A DNA stretch of 64,000 nt from Perognathus longimembris pacificus (lineage: Eukaryota; Chordata; Mammalia; Rodentia; Heteromyidae): the NCBI RefSeq assembly GCF_023159225.1, contig NC_063184.1:13133528-13197527 (forward strand), read 5' to 3'. Shown here piece by piece: positions 25,401-40,400 of this stretch (positions within the stretch are counted from its first letter, which is position 1; every line of letters begins with the position of its first letter). The notes under the pieces are model-generated. The model had not been told where the DNA came from. It saw only the letters and a program-made list of their open reading frames with translations, and did no database searches. The translations under genes and the position numbers were made by a program.

Positions 25401-28400
25401 AAAAGAAATGTAAAAAAAAAGGAAAGAAGACAGATAAAAAACTTATTTTCTCAATCACATGAGGGAATCAGATTAGAGGTAACCTTGCTTCTTAGTCTTC
25501 TGTACCGTTTATTACATCACATGAGACAGGAGGAAAAAAACAGAGTAACATAAATATGAAAGCAATTATAATAGGGAGATGCAAGAAATATGTGAAGAGA
25601 CTGAGCATTGGTGCCTCACATCTGTAATCCTAGCTACTCAGGAGACTGAAATCTCAGGATCATGTTTCAAAGCCAGCCCAGGTAGGAAAGTCCCTGAGAC
25701 TCTGCAGCCAAGAGGCAGCATAAAGCCCTGAGTTCAAGTCCCAGTATTAGTGCATGCATGTGTGCACACGCTCACATACACACAATGTATAAAGGAAACA
25801 AACAGATGCACAGGTACCCTTAACTCCCCTCCCACTCTATTCTCCCTAAATTGAAAGAACCAACTACACAAACATACAAACATGGAGGACAATCTGAAGT
25901 AGCAGGTGCAAGAATTCACCTGACTGGCCATCACTCTTTTGAATATTTTTTTTACTTTGACCTGTCATTTTCTTTACTTCTGCGGTCAGCCCAAATCAAA
26001 CTACCCTAATCTACAATCTCTCCATTAAAAATGGCATGAAAATTGTTTTTGATGCGATAGAGAGAGTAATAACAACAAAGTTGTAAGAAAGCAATGTGAA
26101 TAATACTAAAACACACTGAGGTTAGAGTCGGAAGCTCACCATCATTAACTCTATAGCACAAGTTGCATTTCCATCTACGTTGATCGATGAAGGACACAAA
26201 TGGGTTGATGTATGTTCGACAAGATCGGCACCTCACAATGGTATTTGATGTTATCACTGGTAATTGCTGGGAAAGAAAATAAAGATGTTGTAGCAACAAA
26301 AAGAACCCCAGGGAAAAACAGAACACTAAATGCTCTGCTCCATATATAGAGCAGAAACCACAGATGGACTTTTGTGTGGTTTCGTGTTGAACTGTCCTAA
26401 TTAAATCCAGGGCAGTGCTAAACCACACAAGCAGCTGTGGTTTTCTTTCTCTCTTGTAACCGTAACAACACAACGATAAAGTCACACCAGATGCGACCAA
26501 TGTCACAAGCCAAAAGAAAGCCTGGTTGGCCAAGAAAATGATGTAAGCTACAGCTCATCAAATGGATTCAAGAAACACTAGTGAAAGAAAGCAGCACTAG
26601 GCAACAATGCCTTGACTTGTGCACTGCAAAAAGACAAAAGTATGTGGCACCACACTATCAGCCACTGCCTCGTGGAGTAACAGCATAGCTGGTAGGGGCT
26701 GAGGCTGGAGGCAGCCAAACACAATGTGCCTTAAAGAAGCACATCTCCACTCTTAGTGTGGAAATGGAACTTTACATGGAAATAAAGAGTAAGAGGTCAC
26801 TTAATATTTATTCCACGCACTGGAGTTAACCTGTTCTCATTTTAGCATACTTTATTATTATCCTTGCTTTTTATTAATAATAACATACATTTTCTTGTTG
26901 TCATTTTTAAATACAAACATTATCTTTATATTTATTTTTTCCACATATACTACTTCTGTTTGTATTTTTGTTTGCCAGACCTGGGGCTTGAATTTCGGGC
27001 CTGAGCACTGTCCCTGAATTCTTTTTGCTCAAGGCTAGCACTCTACCACTTGAGCCACAGCGCCACTTCTGGCTTTTCCTGTTTATGTGATACTGAGGAA
27101 TAGAACCCAGGGCTTCACACATGCAAGGCAAGCACTCTACCACTAAGCCACATTCCCAGCCCCATATACTACTTTTATTATATAACTACATCAGAAAATG
27201 TAATTAACTAAAAATGAAAGAAGAAAAATGTTCTTGGAAGTCCAAATTCCAAAAGACATCATTGGTAACATCATAGTGTGATATACATACATATATTTAA
27301 TGTAGAATGTATACGGTCAGCGGGCATTGTGTATAGAATCTGTATTGAGATAACACGAGTAGATACAGGAACTTAATTGTCTTAGCTTATGTTAAGGGTA
27401 AAGTTGTAATAGTATGAAGGTGACTAAATGGTACTGATTGAAAGTATAAACTTAGGGTACTTAGTCTAAGTTTCCATTGTACTTTCTATTCACTGGGATC
27501 CTTTCTACACACGGAGTATAGAATAAACTCCAGGAGGAAGTGTAATGATCTTGGATTCCAGCATCCAACATGGAGGCTGGGCAACCAATACTCTTTGATG
27601 ACAGAGGACAAATTAAAGCTGTAGCAACTGGATGGATAGAAAGCCACATTAGTTTAAAAAAAAAAAGTGCAGGACAGAAGCAACTTATAAATAAAATGTT
27701 TCTGACAAAACTTTTTTGTGAAGTTTTAAAAACTTAGGATATATAAGAATGTAGCTAACTAGGTATTAGGACAAACAGACTGTAGGAAAGTTGTTTCTAT
27801 TCAGTAGTTCCTACACTGTTAATACTTTCCCTACAGTTACGAAGTTTATTTGCTAACTTGGAACAATCAATGTTCCTCCCAATCTAGACATTATTGTTTT
27901 AATAGAGGACTACTAAAGCCTATGCACCATGCATCTGTCATGGAGCTTGAAATCTCCGAAAATGAGGTTCAGATCATTACTTATAGGAAACCTTTTGTTA
28001 TTACATCCAAAGAGAATTACTTCTTTTTTTTTTAAAGGTTTATGGATTTATTATTTAAATATAAAGAAAGCATAAGAATGGAGCCTGGGGCAGTCAGGAA
28101 GTACTTCTTACACTATATTCACTGTTAAATATCCCTAGAATTTGACTAATTACATGTAATTACCCTGAATATAATTTTACATGTTGACTCTCTGGTAGGC
28201 AAGAACTTCTTTGGGAAAAGTTCATTGTAATATTAATGCTTGGTTTAGGGTTGACTGGAAGAGACTCAGAAAATGCTTATTGACTTGAATTTCACAAATG
28301 ATTATTTGTAACTTCAAATAAATAAGATCAACATTCTTTGATCTCTAGCACTACAAAAATTTAAGTTGACAATTCTAAAAAATATCAAATATGAGTATTT

Positions 28401-31400
28401 TTTACAGAAGCACATAAATCCAAGGTATTTAAAAATATTACTTTACCGTTAGATCTCTAAAGGGATGTAACAGCAATCCTAAAGGAAGCTTAGCTTTATT
28501 CAATAAAGCCTGTGTCTGTGGAATATTTGTCAAAGTACACCGAAATGAGCTGCAATAAATATAAACATGAAGTTCATTAGCTGTCAGAAAAAATACACTG
28601 AAATAGTGGATAACTAACAACATCTAAGGGCACAGATGAAAATTATTTGCACATGCTATTATAACAATAGAGAGGAAGATACTGGCTACTTTACTAGGCA
28701 TACATATATTGTTAAAAGACCTAAATCAAGGACCACACATTTTCCTGGGAGAAAAGTACAACACATTCAGGAAAAAACAGACTCCATTATGACAAGGCTG
28801 TGGGACACAAGCACGGAGTACAGAGGCATACTAGGACTTGAACTCAGATGATCCTGATTTCTACTCCTTTCCACCAGCTCCTACTTTGAACATAAGAGTC
28901 TCTCTCCAGGCTATAAAGAATGACTTCTTTCTGAGCTTACATTTCTGTGCTATCCACCGTTCTGATTTGCTTTAGTTAGCTAAGAACCTTGCCTGCCCCT
29001 TCCCTTGAGATCACAGTCATTTTGTCCTGTGTCGTCCTACCACTGCTGTAGCACACAGAGTGCTATAACCTATGAAGGAGTAAGTTAAGGTCAACAGAAA
29101 AAGGATCAATAAAGGAGCAGCCAAAGAAATAGCCATAGTGCTTGGAGACCATAAAGGGTTATTTTAAGAAGTGTGGATAACATTGTGTAGGATTATGGAT
29201 TTACTCTAGGCTGCTGTTCCTTGAACGCACCCAGGTGCTCATGCTTCAGGACTTCCTTTGCTGTCTAGGCAGCTTAAAACCCTTTTTTTCCCCACCACCC
29301 TGTGGCTGCTCTCTCAGTGTATTCAGATTTACAGACCCTTAACTAACAAGTCACCCAGCACCCTCACTTCCATCTCTGTAATATTCTGATATTATATGAC
29401 ACACTTACTACTTTGATGGTACATAATATGTTTCTCTAATAGAATGACTCCATAGAAATCAGGAGCTTTGTTTGGTTTATAATTCTACTCCAAACATAGA
29501 AACAGAGGCTTGTGCTTATTAACTTAGAAAGCAGTTGGCAAATATTTATTGAATTAATGATTTATCTTACTATGTAGGCCCTAATATTATAGGTTTTTTC
29601 AACCCTAAACTAAAAATATTGAACATGAAAAGTTCCAAAATCCAAAGTATGATACCCACTTGACAATATCAATTATTTTATGTGGTTACATAAATTGTAG
29701 TCTCAAGCTACTAGATTTGTTCAACTCTAAAACCTGTCTGTACTCCTAATTACTTTACTTTTAATAAACCATACACAAACACTTAAGTATCACCCCGTAT
29801 CCCCCAACATATATGGTTATTTTTAGTTTCATTTACTTTTTTATCTACTTTTATTTTTCTATCACTGTCTTTAAAGTGTTTCATTATGTACTCTTATCTA
29901 TGCTGGCCTCTTTTCTCTTCTGTCTCATCCTCTTGGTGCTTAATCCTCCTGATGTTGAGATTACAGGCAAGATCACCATTTTGCTAGGTCAGGATCAGTT
30001 CATTCTTCTCCTCAGGGAATACCTAACCATTCGTAATACAAGGCTATAATCAACATGAGAGCAGCTTACAATCATAAGGATAGGCAGCTGTCATCAACCT
30101 ACCATCCATGATTTACTAAGTTTTATAGGAGTGATCTGAGCATTCACTGCCTTAATCACTGATGGGATGTCTATAATGGTATGGAGAAAAAAGGGAAATG
30201 GTCAGAGGTTTCACTTCCTGTTGTTTAAAAATGTTTATTTGTTTTGTTTTTAATGGTTCAAACTCTAGCGTTTGAACTCGAGGGCCTCAAACTTGCTTGG
30301 CTGGTGTTCTACCACCTGAACCACACCTTCAGTTTGGCATCTTACTGGTTAACTAGAGATAGAATCTTGTGCACCTTTTTGCCTAGGATATCTGTGAACC
30401 TTGATCTTCCATATCTCAGCCTCCTGAGTGGCTAGAATTACAATCACCAATGCCTGGTCATCAACTTCCTGTTTTGCATATTTGAATCCTACTTAAAATT
30501 TTTGATGAAAAGAGAACTTTTCAGTTTCTGGAAAACTATTGCCTGAGGAGAAGTAAAACACTAACTCTAAAGAAGAGTATCAATTTTGTAATGCAAGGAA
30601 GATGATGATGTTGTTCCAGGAATGAGTTTACTTTGTGAGGAGAAAGTCTCAGAGCAGTATAATGGCTTCTACAATGCATGTATACCAAGAGGAATAACCT
30701 ATTCTTAGGAGAGAAAGTACTAAAGCAGGCAAGACCCAAGAACATCTAGTTTGGGAGGCCCTGGGGGTTGAGTACAAAGCTGGGCACACATGAAGTGCAC
30801 CAGGAGGTGGTGGTACAGATATAGTAGCCAGCAACTCTTCTTCAGGGGAGGCAAAAAAAATTCTTCTTAGCGAATGAAATCCAAACCTAAATTCAGACTG
30901 GATCAAGGTGGGGTTAATGGTCATCATATATGTATATGTATTTTTTTTTTTTACTGCGTGAGAAGATAAAATTCAAAGAGACACAGGCTTTATATAAACT
31001 TGTTCTTGGGTTTACACAAGCAAGATCTGTGTCCTTTGCAAGCAAAGCCTGATGAACATGTGTGAAAATTCTTACATAGGAGATATCAGAAATTAATTGT
31101 AGTATAGGGTGAGGAAAGAGATTTAACAAAATGAAAAATGCAGTCATGCCTGGGCATCTAAAACCTACACTTCAAATAAACCTCATCTCCCTAGTACAGG
31201 TGACAGGGGCCTGGGACCTAATCGGAATGTTCCATCAGCTTCTACAGAAACTGAAAGAGGAAAGTCCATATGAACCAAAGCTTCCATCAGGGAATTCATA
31301 CCACACTACTTCTATTTTTGAAAAGCATACAATATTTTCATCAAATAATATTGAGAAAGATCACACAATAAATGAATACTTACTCTGGGCTACAGTTTAA

Positions 31401-34400
31401 CTTTTTGAGTTCTAAGTTCAAGTTAGGTATAGGAGCCCAGACTGGAGTGGGGGGTAAAATGTCCTTCTCATGAGTGAGGTTTACAGGCCTCAGGCTTTCT
31501 GGCTGTGGAGAACTCTGGAGGCTCAGCCCTCCTAGACTGGAAGAGAGGTGGTTCACTCCAGGATACTGCTGCAGAGAGAAAGCCAAGACACAAAAGAACT
31601 TCACAAACATGAAGAAAGTTTCTTATTCCAGATACAGGATTTCAATAAAACCAAGAAGGTGAAGAAATTGAAAACTGAGTAACAGAATGACTCAACAGAG
31701 CAGTCATATTTAAAACATATTCCAAATACTGAATATGCTGAACTCTCAATAGCAAGACTAAATCTAACAACAAAACTCCAGCAACAATAAGACTGTGGTT
31801 TCTTTAAATTGTTCACACTGGAAAGGCAGGATAAATGTTAAGATATTTCCAAGTTTTTCAATTACCAATTTTCTGAATGAGTTAGTGATTAAGAAATATC
31901 TTCACTGAATTGTGCACTGCTTATTTTTCTTTTCTGTTCCTTATACTTTAGTAGGAGTTCTTGGCTTTGTGTTTACTCCAATTAGTTTAATAAAATTAGT
32001 CATTATTTATTTAATGTTCAAACTACTCAATCTTTGGCCACTGAAAGTCCCTTCAAGCTGGCTCCAGTGCCATTTTATTTCATTTACTAGTACTTATCCC
32101 CCACCCCCATGAGTGCTAGGGATTGCACCTGAAAGTCTCGCATATTCTAGACAAGCTCTCTACCTCTAAGTTACACCTCAAGCTCCCAGTAACCTTTTAA
32201 TAACCCTAAGTAGCCTTTGCTAGCTTTCTTGCAGGAATCTTGTTCCTTTTAAATAAAGATGGTATCTAGAAACCAGAATCTGGGCTATAAAGTTGCTCAG
32301 CCTTAATGTACTATTGCTTCCAGACTTCTGCAATAGGTAGAAACAGAAATATGGTCCTTTTTTGCTTTGTTTTTAACAAAGAAAAAACATCTTGTTTCCA
32401 TTTCCTGGAGTTCATTTTGATAAATATTTTTGTTTTGTTTTTGTGTCAGTCGTGGAGCTTGAACTCAGGGCCTGAGTACTGTCCCTGGCTTTTTGCTCAA
32501 GACTAGCACTCTACCACTTGAGCCCCAGCACCACTTCTGGCTTTTTCTATATATGTGGTGCTGAGGAATCGAACCCAGGGCTTCAGGTATATAAAGTGAG
32601 CATTTTACCACTAGGCCATATTCCCAGCCCTCATTTTGATAAATATTTTATATGATCAAATGCACACAGGCATTATGCCTTTGTGTTCCTCTCTTCATAA
32701 TCCCCCGTGTCTGAATATCTAGAGTCCTATATAATTAACATATGATGGTAAGTAGAAAAAAAAAATGAGTTAACACCGATTTCCAAATTCAACTAAGATA
32801 ATAGTTTTACTTTTATTTTATACCTGTTGTTCTTTTTTGATGAAAATTTTAGTTCCTAGTGGTAACAGCCTGATTGAAGATTATCCCTTGGTATCCATGA
32901 AGGGTTAGCACATCTTCCTCTCCAGAGTGTTTATAATCTAAATCTTACAGCGTAAATGGTTATGTACATGGTTATTACACTGTATTTATTATGTAGGGAA
33001 CAATAAGGAAAAAAGTCTTTATTTCTTTCTCAGTCTCCTCCTTTGTCTTCCCTTTTATGCTGAACTGAGTGAGGATCTTTACACTTGGGCAAATTGTCAA
33101 CCACTTGTGCCTCATTTCCAGCTTCCTCAGATATATTCAGTTCATGGTTGAGTGAAATACTTTGGAAACCATGATCTGAAACATGTTTGCTTATACAAAA
33201 TAATTCTAGCACGCTTGCTTTGTAGGACATATACAAACTCAGAACAACATAGCATAATCTTTGTGTAGTTTGATGGATAAACAGGCAAACAAATGTACTT
33301 CCTCTTGAAAAATAAACTGTCAAGTTACCTCTCCACAACTGACTACCAACCACTCGTCAACCTGACATGCCCTCTGGGTATCTATTAGGCATTTTAATGT
33401 GGTCAACTTGATTTTTATTTGTGTTCCTCCCCCAGTCTTCACATAATAAAATCCTTTAACCTCTACCTAGTTGCACATAAAAAACCTGGAAGTTACTCTT
33501 GATACCCATCAGTCTGTCAAAAGTTATCCCTTATCTTCCATTTTATACTACCTTTGTTGTAATTCGTTCAAGGCATAACCACTTACTTTCTGCATTATGA
33601 AAAAGCTTCAATTGTTTCCTTGCTTTTATTTTTTCTGTCTTTTCAAACATTCTTACCCTTGATTAGTTCTTTACACAATAGCCCAGATAATTCCCTGAGT
33701 ATGTAAATTAGATGTCTTCAATGTCTCCTTTTTTCACTTGGGTAAAATCCTAGATTCTGACTATGGTCCTTCTTTAGCTCATCCCTATTGCCTTCTCCAT
33801 TGCTAAGCAACATGCAACCACACTGGAAATGTATCTCTTGCATATATAAAACTTGTACGCTTAGTGTCTAGAATAGTGCTGCCATAAAGTAAGGACTTAA
33901 AAAGGCAACTGAGTAAGTAGAGATGAAGTTTAATCTTCTGATATTATGTGCTTTGATTCATTAATTCCACTCGCAGAAATTTCATTAAGGAGATAATAAG
34001 AAAAATGCACACACGCATGTGTGTATGTGTGTGTGTGTATATAAAAGGATGATTTAACATTCAATTATGCCCAACACATGGTAGACTGATTGATTATAAA
34101 GACATACAGCTATAAAATGATAAAGGATAGATAGTATATAGAAAGATACTAAATTTATACTGATAGTTAAAAATTATCAAAACAGTATCCACATTTCGAC
34201 TTTTTTTGTTTAAATATGTCATTTGGATGGTCAGTTTCTTTACTAGCAAAGACACAAAGCCAGAAATCTGGGAAACAGACCCCAAAAGATGTTGTTTATA
34301 TCTTGATGAAGGGAGTATTGGGTGATCTTTTCTTCCTTTTGCTTACCTATATTTCTGCAACTGTTCATGGACTAGTTTTTTGTTTTTTTTTAAGCTATAC

Positions 34401-37400
34401 AATATTACTATCAGGTTTTTTTTCACATATCCGTTAAAATACTTTTTATTTTTCTAATTTTTTTCATTTTTAAATAGCAACAATTTTTCTACTTTTCAAC
34501 TAAAAAAAAAACCATGTGTGAGTGTGTGTCTGTGTGTCTGTGCATGCCAGTTTTTGGGCTTGTACTCAGGGCCTGGGCACTATCCCTGAGCTCAAGGCTA
34601 GTGTTCTACCACTTGAGCCACAGCTCCCTTTTTCCTAAAAAACAAATTTGAAATTTCTTCTCCTCAAAGGCTTTCCAACACTTAAGATCATCTCAAATTA
34701 AATCACTACAAAGAAAGCCAGTTGTTTTCACAAACATGCCACTATACTACATAATGTGAAATGTTTAATAGCATTCACTGATATTACAAAAGGCTGCCTA
34801 GAGCTAAACTAAGGAACTGTATCCTTATTCTAGCACTTCAAAAGTAAATGGCCTCCTTAAAATTGGTTTGATGTTAATCATAGATGAAATGCAGCCATAC
34901 TTTCTTAACAGATACAAATAAGATTTTAAGGTCTGGCCAGGTGCTGCCAGCTCAGACCTGTTATCATAGCTATTCAGGAGGCTGAGATCTGAGGATCATA
35001 GTTTGAAGCCAGCCAGGGCAGGCAAGTCCATGAGACTCTTTTTTTTTTTTTTTTTTTTTTTGGCCAGTCCTGGGCCTTGGACTCAGGGCCTGAGCACTGT
35101 CCCTGGCTTCTTCCCGCTCAAGGCTAGCACTCCGCCACTTGAGCCACAGCGCCGCTTCTGGCCGTTTTCTGTATATGTGGTGCTGGGGAATCGAACCTAG
35201 GACCTCGTGTATCCGAGGCAGGCACTCTTGCCACTAGGCTATATCCCCAGCCTCCATGAGACTCTTATCTCCAATACAACTCAGAAAAAGACAGAAGTAG
35301 GGCTGGGGATATGGCCTAGTGGCAAGAGTGCTTGCCTCATATACATGAGGCCCTGGGTTCAATTCCCCAGCACCACAAATACAGAAAATGTCCAGAAGTG
35401 GCGCTGTGGCTCAAGTGGCAGAGTGCTAGCCTTGAGAAAAAAGAAGCCAGGGACAGTGCTCATGCCCTGAGTCCAAGCCCCACGACTGGCCAAGAAAAAC
35501 AAACAAACAAAAAAACAAAAGAAAAAGACAGAAGTAGAGCTGTGGCTCAATTGGTAGAATGCTAGCTTGAGAAAAAGAATCTCGGAGACAGTGCCCAGGC
35601 CCGGAGTTTAAGCCCTAGGATCTGCACCAAACAACAACAAAAAGATTTTGAGGTCTGTACAGGTTCTGTACCTCAAATCATAAATTTATCGATAGACAAC
35701 ACATAACATAAAACAAGGGACATTCACATATTCCAACAGTGTCATTCACAAAAACCAGCAGTGCGTCAGATTTGTCCAAAGATCTAAACTCTTGCCTGAA
35801 GGCATGATAGGACACCATTCATTGATGCAAAATAAATTGTTTTCTTTTTGTCCAGCACTTCCAAGAATCAATTTCCTTTTGAATTTTCATTCTTAGTTAG
35901 CATAAGATGTGATTTCCATAAGCCTACTAAAAAGTTTAAGTAGAAACACTTGTTCCGTTTCGTTTCAGTCATTTCTCTGTATTTATTTTCCTCTCAGATA
36001 AAGATGTGAAACACTCACTGTTCTGTGTACAGTTAAATGGATAAAATCCTGCAGAGGCAGCTTCAGGAGAAGTCATGTCAGACCGGTCCTGGCAGCAGTT
36101 ACTGAGCTATGTGCACAGAGGCTCTCACCAGGGTCATTTTCATGTCAGAGAGTGCCTCGAGGGAAGAGGAGGGACTAAAATAAATAAATCCTAAGCCATA
36201 TCCTACTATGTCACTATCTGAGGACAATGCCAGCTTAGTAATACAGATTTTTTTTTAAAAAACTTAACATTTAATTTCCTGATTATAAAATGAATACTTG
36301 TGCACTGCAGATTGAAAGATAAATCTAGATTTAACCTCTTTAAAAATTGTATCGCTAGGGAGGGAAGAGAGGGAAGGAAGAGGAATATGGTATAAAGAGT
36401 GAATTTGTCCAGAGCATTTCTGTGTGCATACAGAAATAACACAAATGCATGCTGCTTCCAGAATTTTAGAAACTGCTCACTAGGGGTTGGTTAGAACTGG
36501 TAACCTGTACAGTCTTCACATAGCTGAATGCATACCTGAGGATACTGCTGGAATCCAGAATACACGGGGTTACTGGGATGTACCCCAGAGCTAAGAGGTG
36601 CAGTTGTGTTCTGATAACCAGGCTGTAGAGTGGGGTAACCATAGCCAAAAGGCTTAACCATTTTTGAAGGGTGAGGAGCAGCAGAAACAGAAGCCGGAGC
36701 AGAAGCTGAAGGAGCAGGATCAGGTTCAGGGCCAGGTTCAGGAGCAGGACTGCTTGCTGATGAAGAATGCATATCTAACAAGAGGGAAAACATGGTGTTC
36801 AAACTGCGTATCAGGACAGATTTGATCCTGGCAAACAATAACCTGTAGCATTTCCTCTTTTCTTTTCAAAACTTTATACTCTGACAAACTCTAAATGTAC
36901 ACCATCCAGCTTTGTCACTTTTTTTTTTTTGCTAGTTTTAAGGACTACTCCACCTTGGGTATCATTTAATCAATACATTCTTTAGTTGGTACAGCTCATG
37001 CTGGGTTTTTTTTGTTGTTGTTCCAAGCTATTACGGTCTCAGCAGGACTGAGGTTAAGAGGCAACTGAAGCAAAGCAGCAGTGTGAAAGTTGGACATGTG
37101 GCTCATGCCTGTAACCCCAGGACTAAGGAGGCACAGCGGGAAGATGCTGAGCTGGAGGATACCTGCGCTATTCCTGAGCCATACCGAGATCCTGGCCGAA
37201 GAAACAACAGTCTCAACTACCTTTTTTTCCTAACTTGTTCTTTATCTGACCCTGCCAAGTATGTAAATGTCCATGGTAGGAGTAGCACATCTCCACAATC
37301 CCCTAAAAGTATTTTTGGCCATAATGGGGTTTGATTGGTAGTTGGGCTCCTGATGTAGGCTCTCTACCACCTGAGCCAAATCTCTGGGTGATCATTTTAA

Positions 37401-40400
37401 TTTTTTCCTTATAAAATTGTGTTTTATTTATTTATGTTTGTGTTAATTCTGAGGCTTGAACTCAGGGCCTGGGCGCTGTCTTTGGGCTTTGTTGCTCAAG
37501 TGCTCTACCACTTGAGCCACAGCTCTACTTCAGGTTTTTTGACGCTTAATTGGACATAAGAGGCTCATGGATTTTCCTGTGCTGGCTGGTTTTAAATTGC
37601 CATCCTAGATCTCAGCCTCCTTGATAGCTAGGATTGTAGTCATGAGCCACCAATGCCCAGCTTAGACTTGGTGTATTTTCATGATCAATAAGATTGCAAC
37701 ATACAGGGCTGGGGATATAGCCTAGTGGCAAGAGTGCCTGCCTCGGATACACGAGGCCCTAGGTTCGATTCCCCAGCACCACATATACAGAAAATGGCCA
37801 GAAGCGGCGCTGTGGCTCAAGTGGCAGAGTGCTAGCCTTGAGCGGGAAGAAGCCAGGGACAGTGCTCAGGCCCCGAGTCCAAGGCCCAGGACTGGCCAAA
37901 AAAAAAAAAAAAAAAAGATTGCAACATACATCCTAAAAATTAGCTGATTTAATAACTTTTTAAAAAAGTTCCTTGAGGAATCACATCTTTCTGTTCAGTC
38001 TACTGACTCTAATTTTGAAAACACATTTCTGATCATTTAGCTATCATCTGTCCTGATTACACAAGGCTTAGCTTATTGGTGTGTTCTGGTAACCCCTTAG
38101 ACTTCTAACAAGGATTAGAGGTTTAATACAGTCCATAGTGCCTTCTATTTCTGGGAACACAGGTAGAAAGATCTTTTAACATGACAAGGCATCAGTTTAA
38201 GAAACAAAAAATTGAAGTCATAAACATGAAAGTCTAAATCTCTCCTTTAGGAAAGGACAATATTTCAAAAGTTCTATAGACCCAATATCTATCCCAGTAG
38301 TGGACATATAATTACCATTTTTGCTATAGATGCTTAAATATTTCCTTTATTTTAGTGAAGGATAAACAGCTACTAGAAAACTTGTGTTGAAGCATAATTT
38401 ATTAGAAGATTGAAATCTGTTGATTGAATACAGACAAACCGATGTCTGGCTTTGAGGCCATAATCTTTTAATTGTCACAAGTGACATTTGTTTCAGGATA
38501 ATTCAGAATTCACAAAATGATGGTTGTAGTGTTCACTATTTCAGTAAGTAAAATAATTCTGCAACACTTCAATGTTGATTGCTTTGGAACCATTTGTAAC
38601 TTTACACACCCATTCATGTACATACTCATCAATTTCTAAGAAAAATGTTTTGAATTTGAATATTTCAATATTCTTGAAAAAGAAGGTATTTTACAGTAAG
38701 CTGACAGGTTTAAAGTTTTCTACTGATTCACAGAACAGTAATGATGGATAGCATATGGTTAAGTATAGTACTCCAACTTTAGTTAAACTTCATCCTGGAT
38801 TATAATCAAAGTGGTAAGGAATGAGGACAAAATTATTTGTCCTATTAGTCTTGAAATCTGAAGTCACTGGGTGTGCGTGTGGTGCGGGGGGGAAGTGTCA
38901 AGTAGTTGTTCTTTCTTTTGATACTATCCACTACTCCTGTACTCTTACACATGATTAAAGTTAGTTCTAGATACAGCTCTATGTGATGCCTCCAAAACTA
39001 CGCCCAGGGGCTATTTACCAAGTAGAGGGGGGGGGGGGATAAAGAGTCGAGCTAATTGAAAGAAATTCAAGGATCTAAGCATAAAACAGAAATTAGATGT
39101 TTCCTTGAAAAAGGCAAGAGAAAAAAATAACTAAAATAAGATGATTTCCTTAGGCCTCCTAGAAACAATACTTAGAGTTATTTTAAGACAATGGATATAA
39201 TTAAATTAGGACTGAGGAATGTCAGGAAAATGTCCTCCCACTCTGTTTTTTTTTTCTGTTAAAAATAGTTTGCTAACTACATGCAAGATGTTTCCTTTGA
39301 AACCAACTGGTGGCCAGTAACTTGTAAAGTGAACAGGAGCAAGTACAAAGTAAGGTACCTGGGTAGCTGCCTCCTTCCAGGGCGTCATAGCTGTTGGGCA
39401 TGGGCGAGGCGCTGCTTGTGGTAGAAGAACTGTCCACGCCTGTGGGAAAACCCGAACATCTGCTGAGTTTAAAACTACAGTACATCTAACAACAGTGCTG
39501 CAAGTTGTGTGTATTCACAATTTAAATGATTTCTGTTTGAAACATTTTTTAAAACACGAATTTGTTAAATTGAATAGGGGATAAGCATGGGGAGAACAGG
39601 AAGTTGAGCAGAATAAAATTCAGTCAAACATATTTAAGAGAACAGACATTCAAGTATAAGATTATTAAATCTCAATGAATTTTATAATTCAAGAAACTTT
39701 CTGAAAAGTTCCTAGGAGTCCATAGCATGAGCTGATTCCTAGAATATTATTAAGCTTTCCTGTGCCTCAGTTTATTCATGTGCAGAATGCCATACTTAGT
39801 AAGGGATTATGAGTGAAGAGTATCTAATGAAGGTAAGTGTTAAGACTATAGGAATCTTTGTATTTGTATTCAGAGGTGCTACAGTATATACTTACATGTA
39901 AAATAGAAAATGTATTAGGCCCCTCTCTTAAAAATGGACTTTGGTCTACTTCAAAGTGACAAAACCTTTAGTACAGAAGATATACCTTGGCTCTTAAAAT
40001 CAACAGTATAATCAATGTTTAAATTACAGCTGAGGTTGAAAAGAATGGATATGCATAGCAGTATTTCATTGGGTAACTGTGAGAATTAAGCATGAATGGC
40101 ATAATAGCTACAGTTTCTGTAGGAACACTATTCTCAGCAAAGAATATGATTTGAAGGCACGAGACTAGGAGTCCACAAAATTCTGTCATTTACATGCTAC
40201 ATAACTGCGGCTAAGTTACAATAATTAATATTGTCTCCAGAAAATGAGTATTTTACTTAATTCCCTATATGATATTTCTAATATTCTTGTGAGGCATAAA
40301 TGAGACAGTGGATATGAAGCTACTTCATATCCAGAGTATGAGGGTTATAAGCAGTAGGTGGAAGACACAAATATTTATTAAATAGTAAGCAGACTGTTTT

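Larger units (their letters stand above)
34935..35641 (+). mobile_element. Family B SINE split by two later family A insertions
   Basis: Three pieces of one family B element: 34935..35040, 35253..35299 and 35520..35641. Joined in order they give head, junction and tRNA-like module. The outer duplication aagattttaaggtct (34920..34934) returns at 35642..35656 with one mismatch. Confidence 0.92.

Noticed and set aside
26006..26533. 175-codon frame suggesting a larger zinc-finger exon
   Set aside because: Only 26140..26266 is bounded by good splice sites and matches the family; the rest is intron on both sides.
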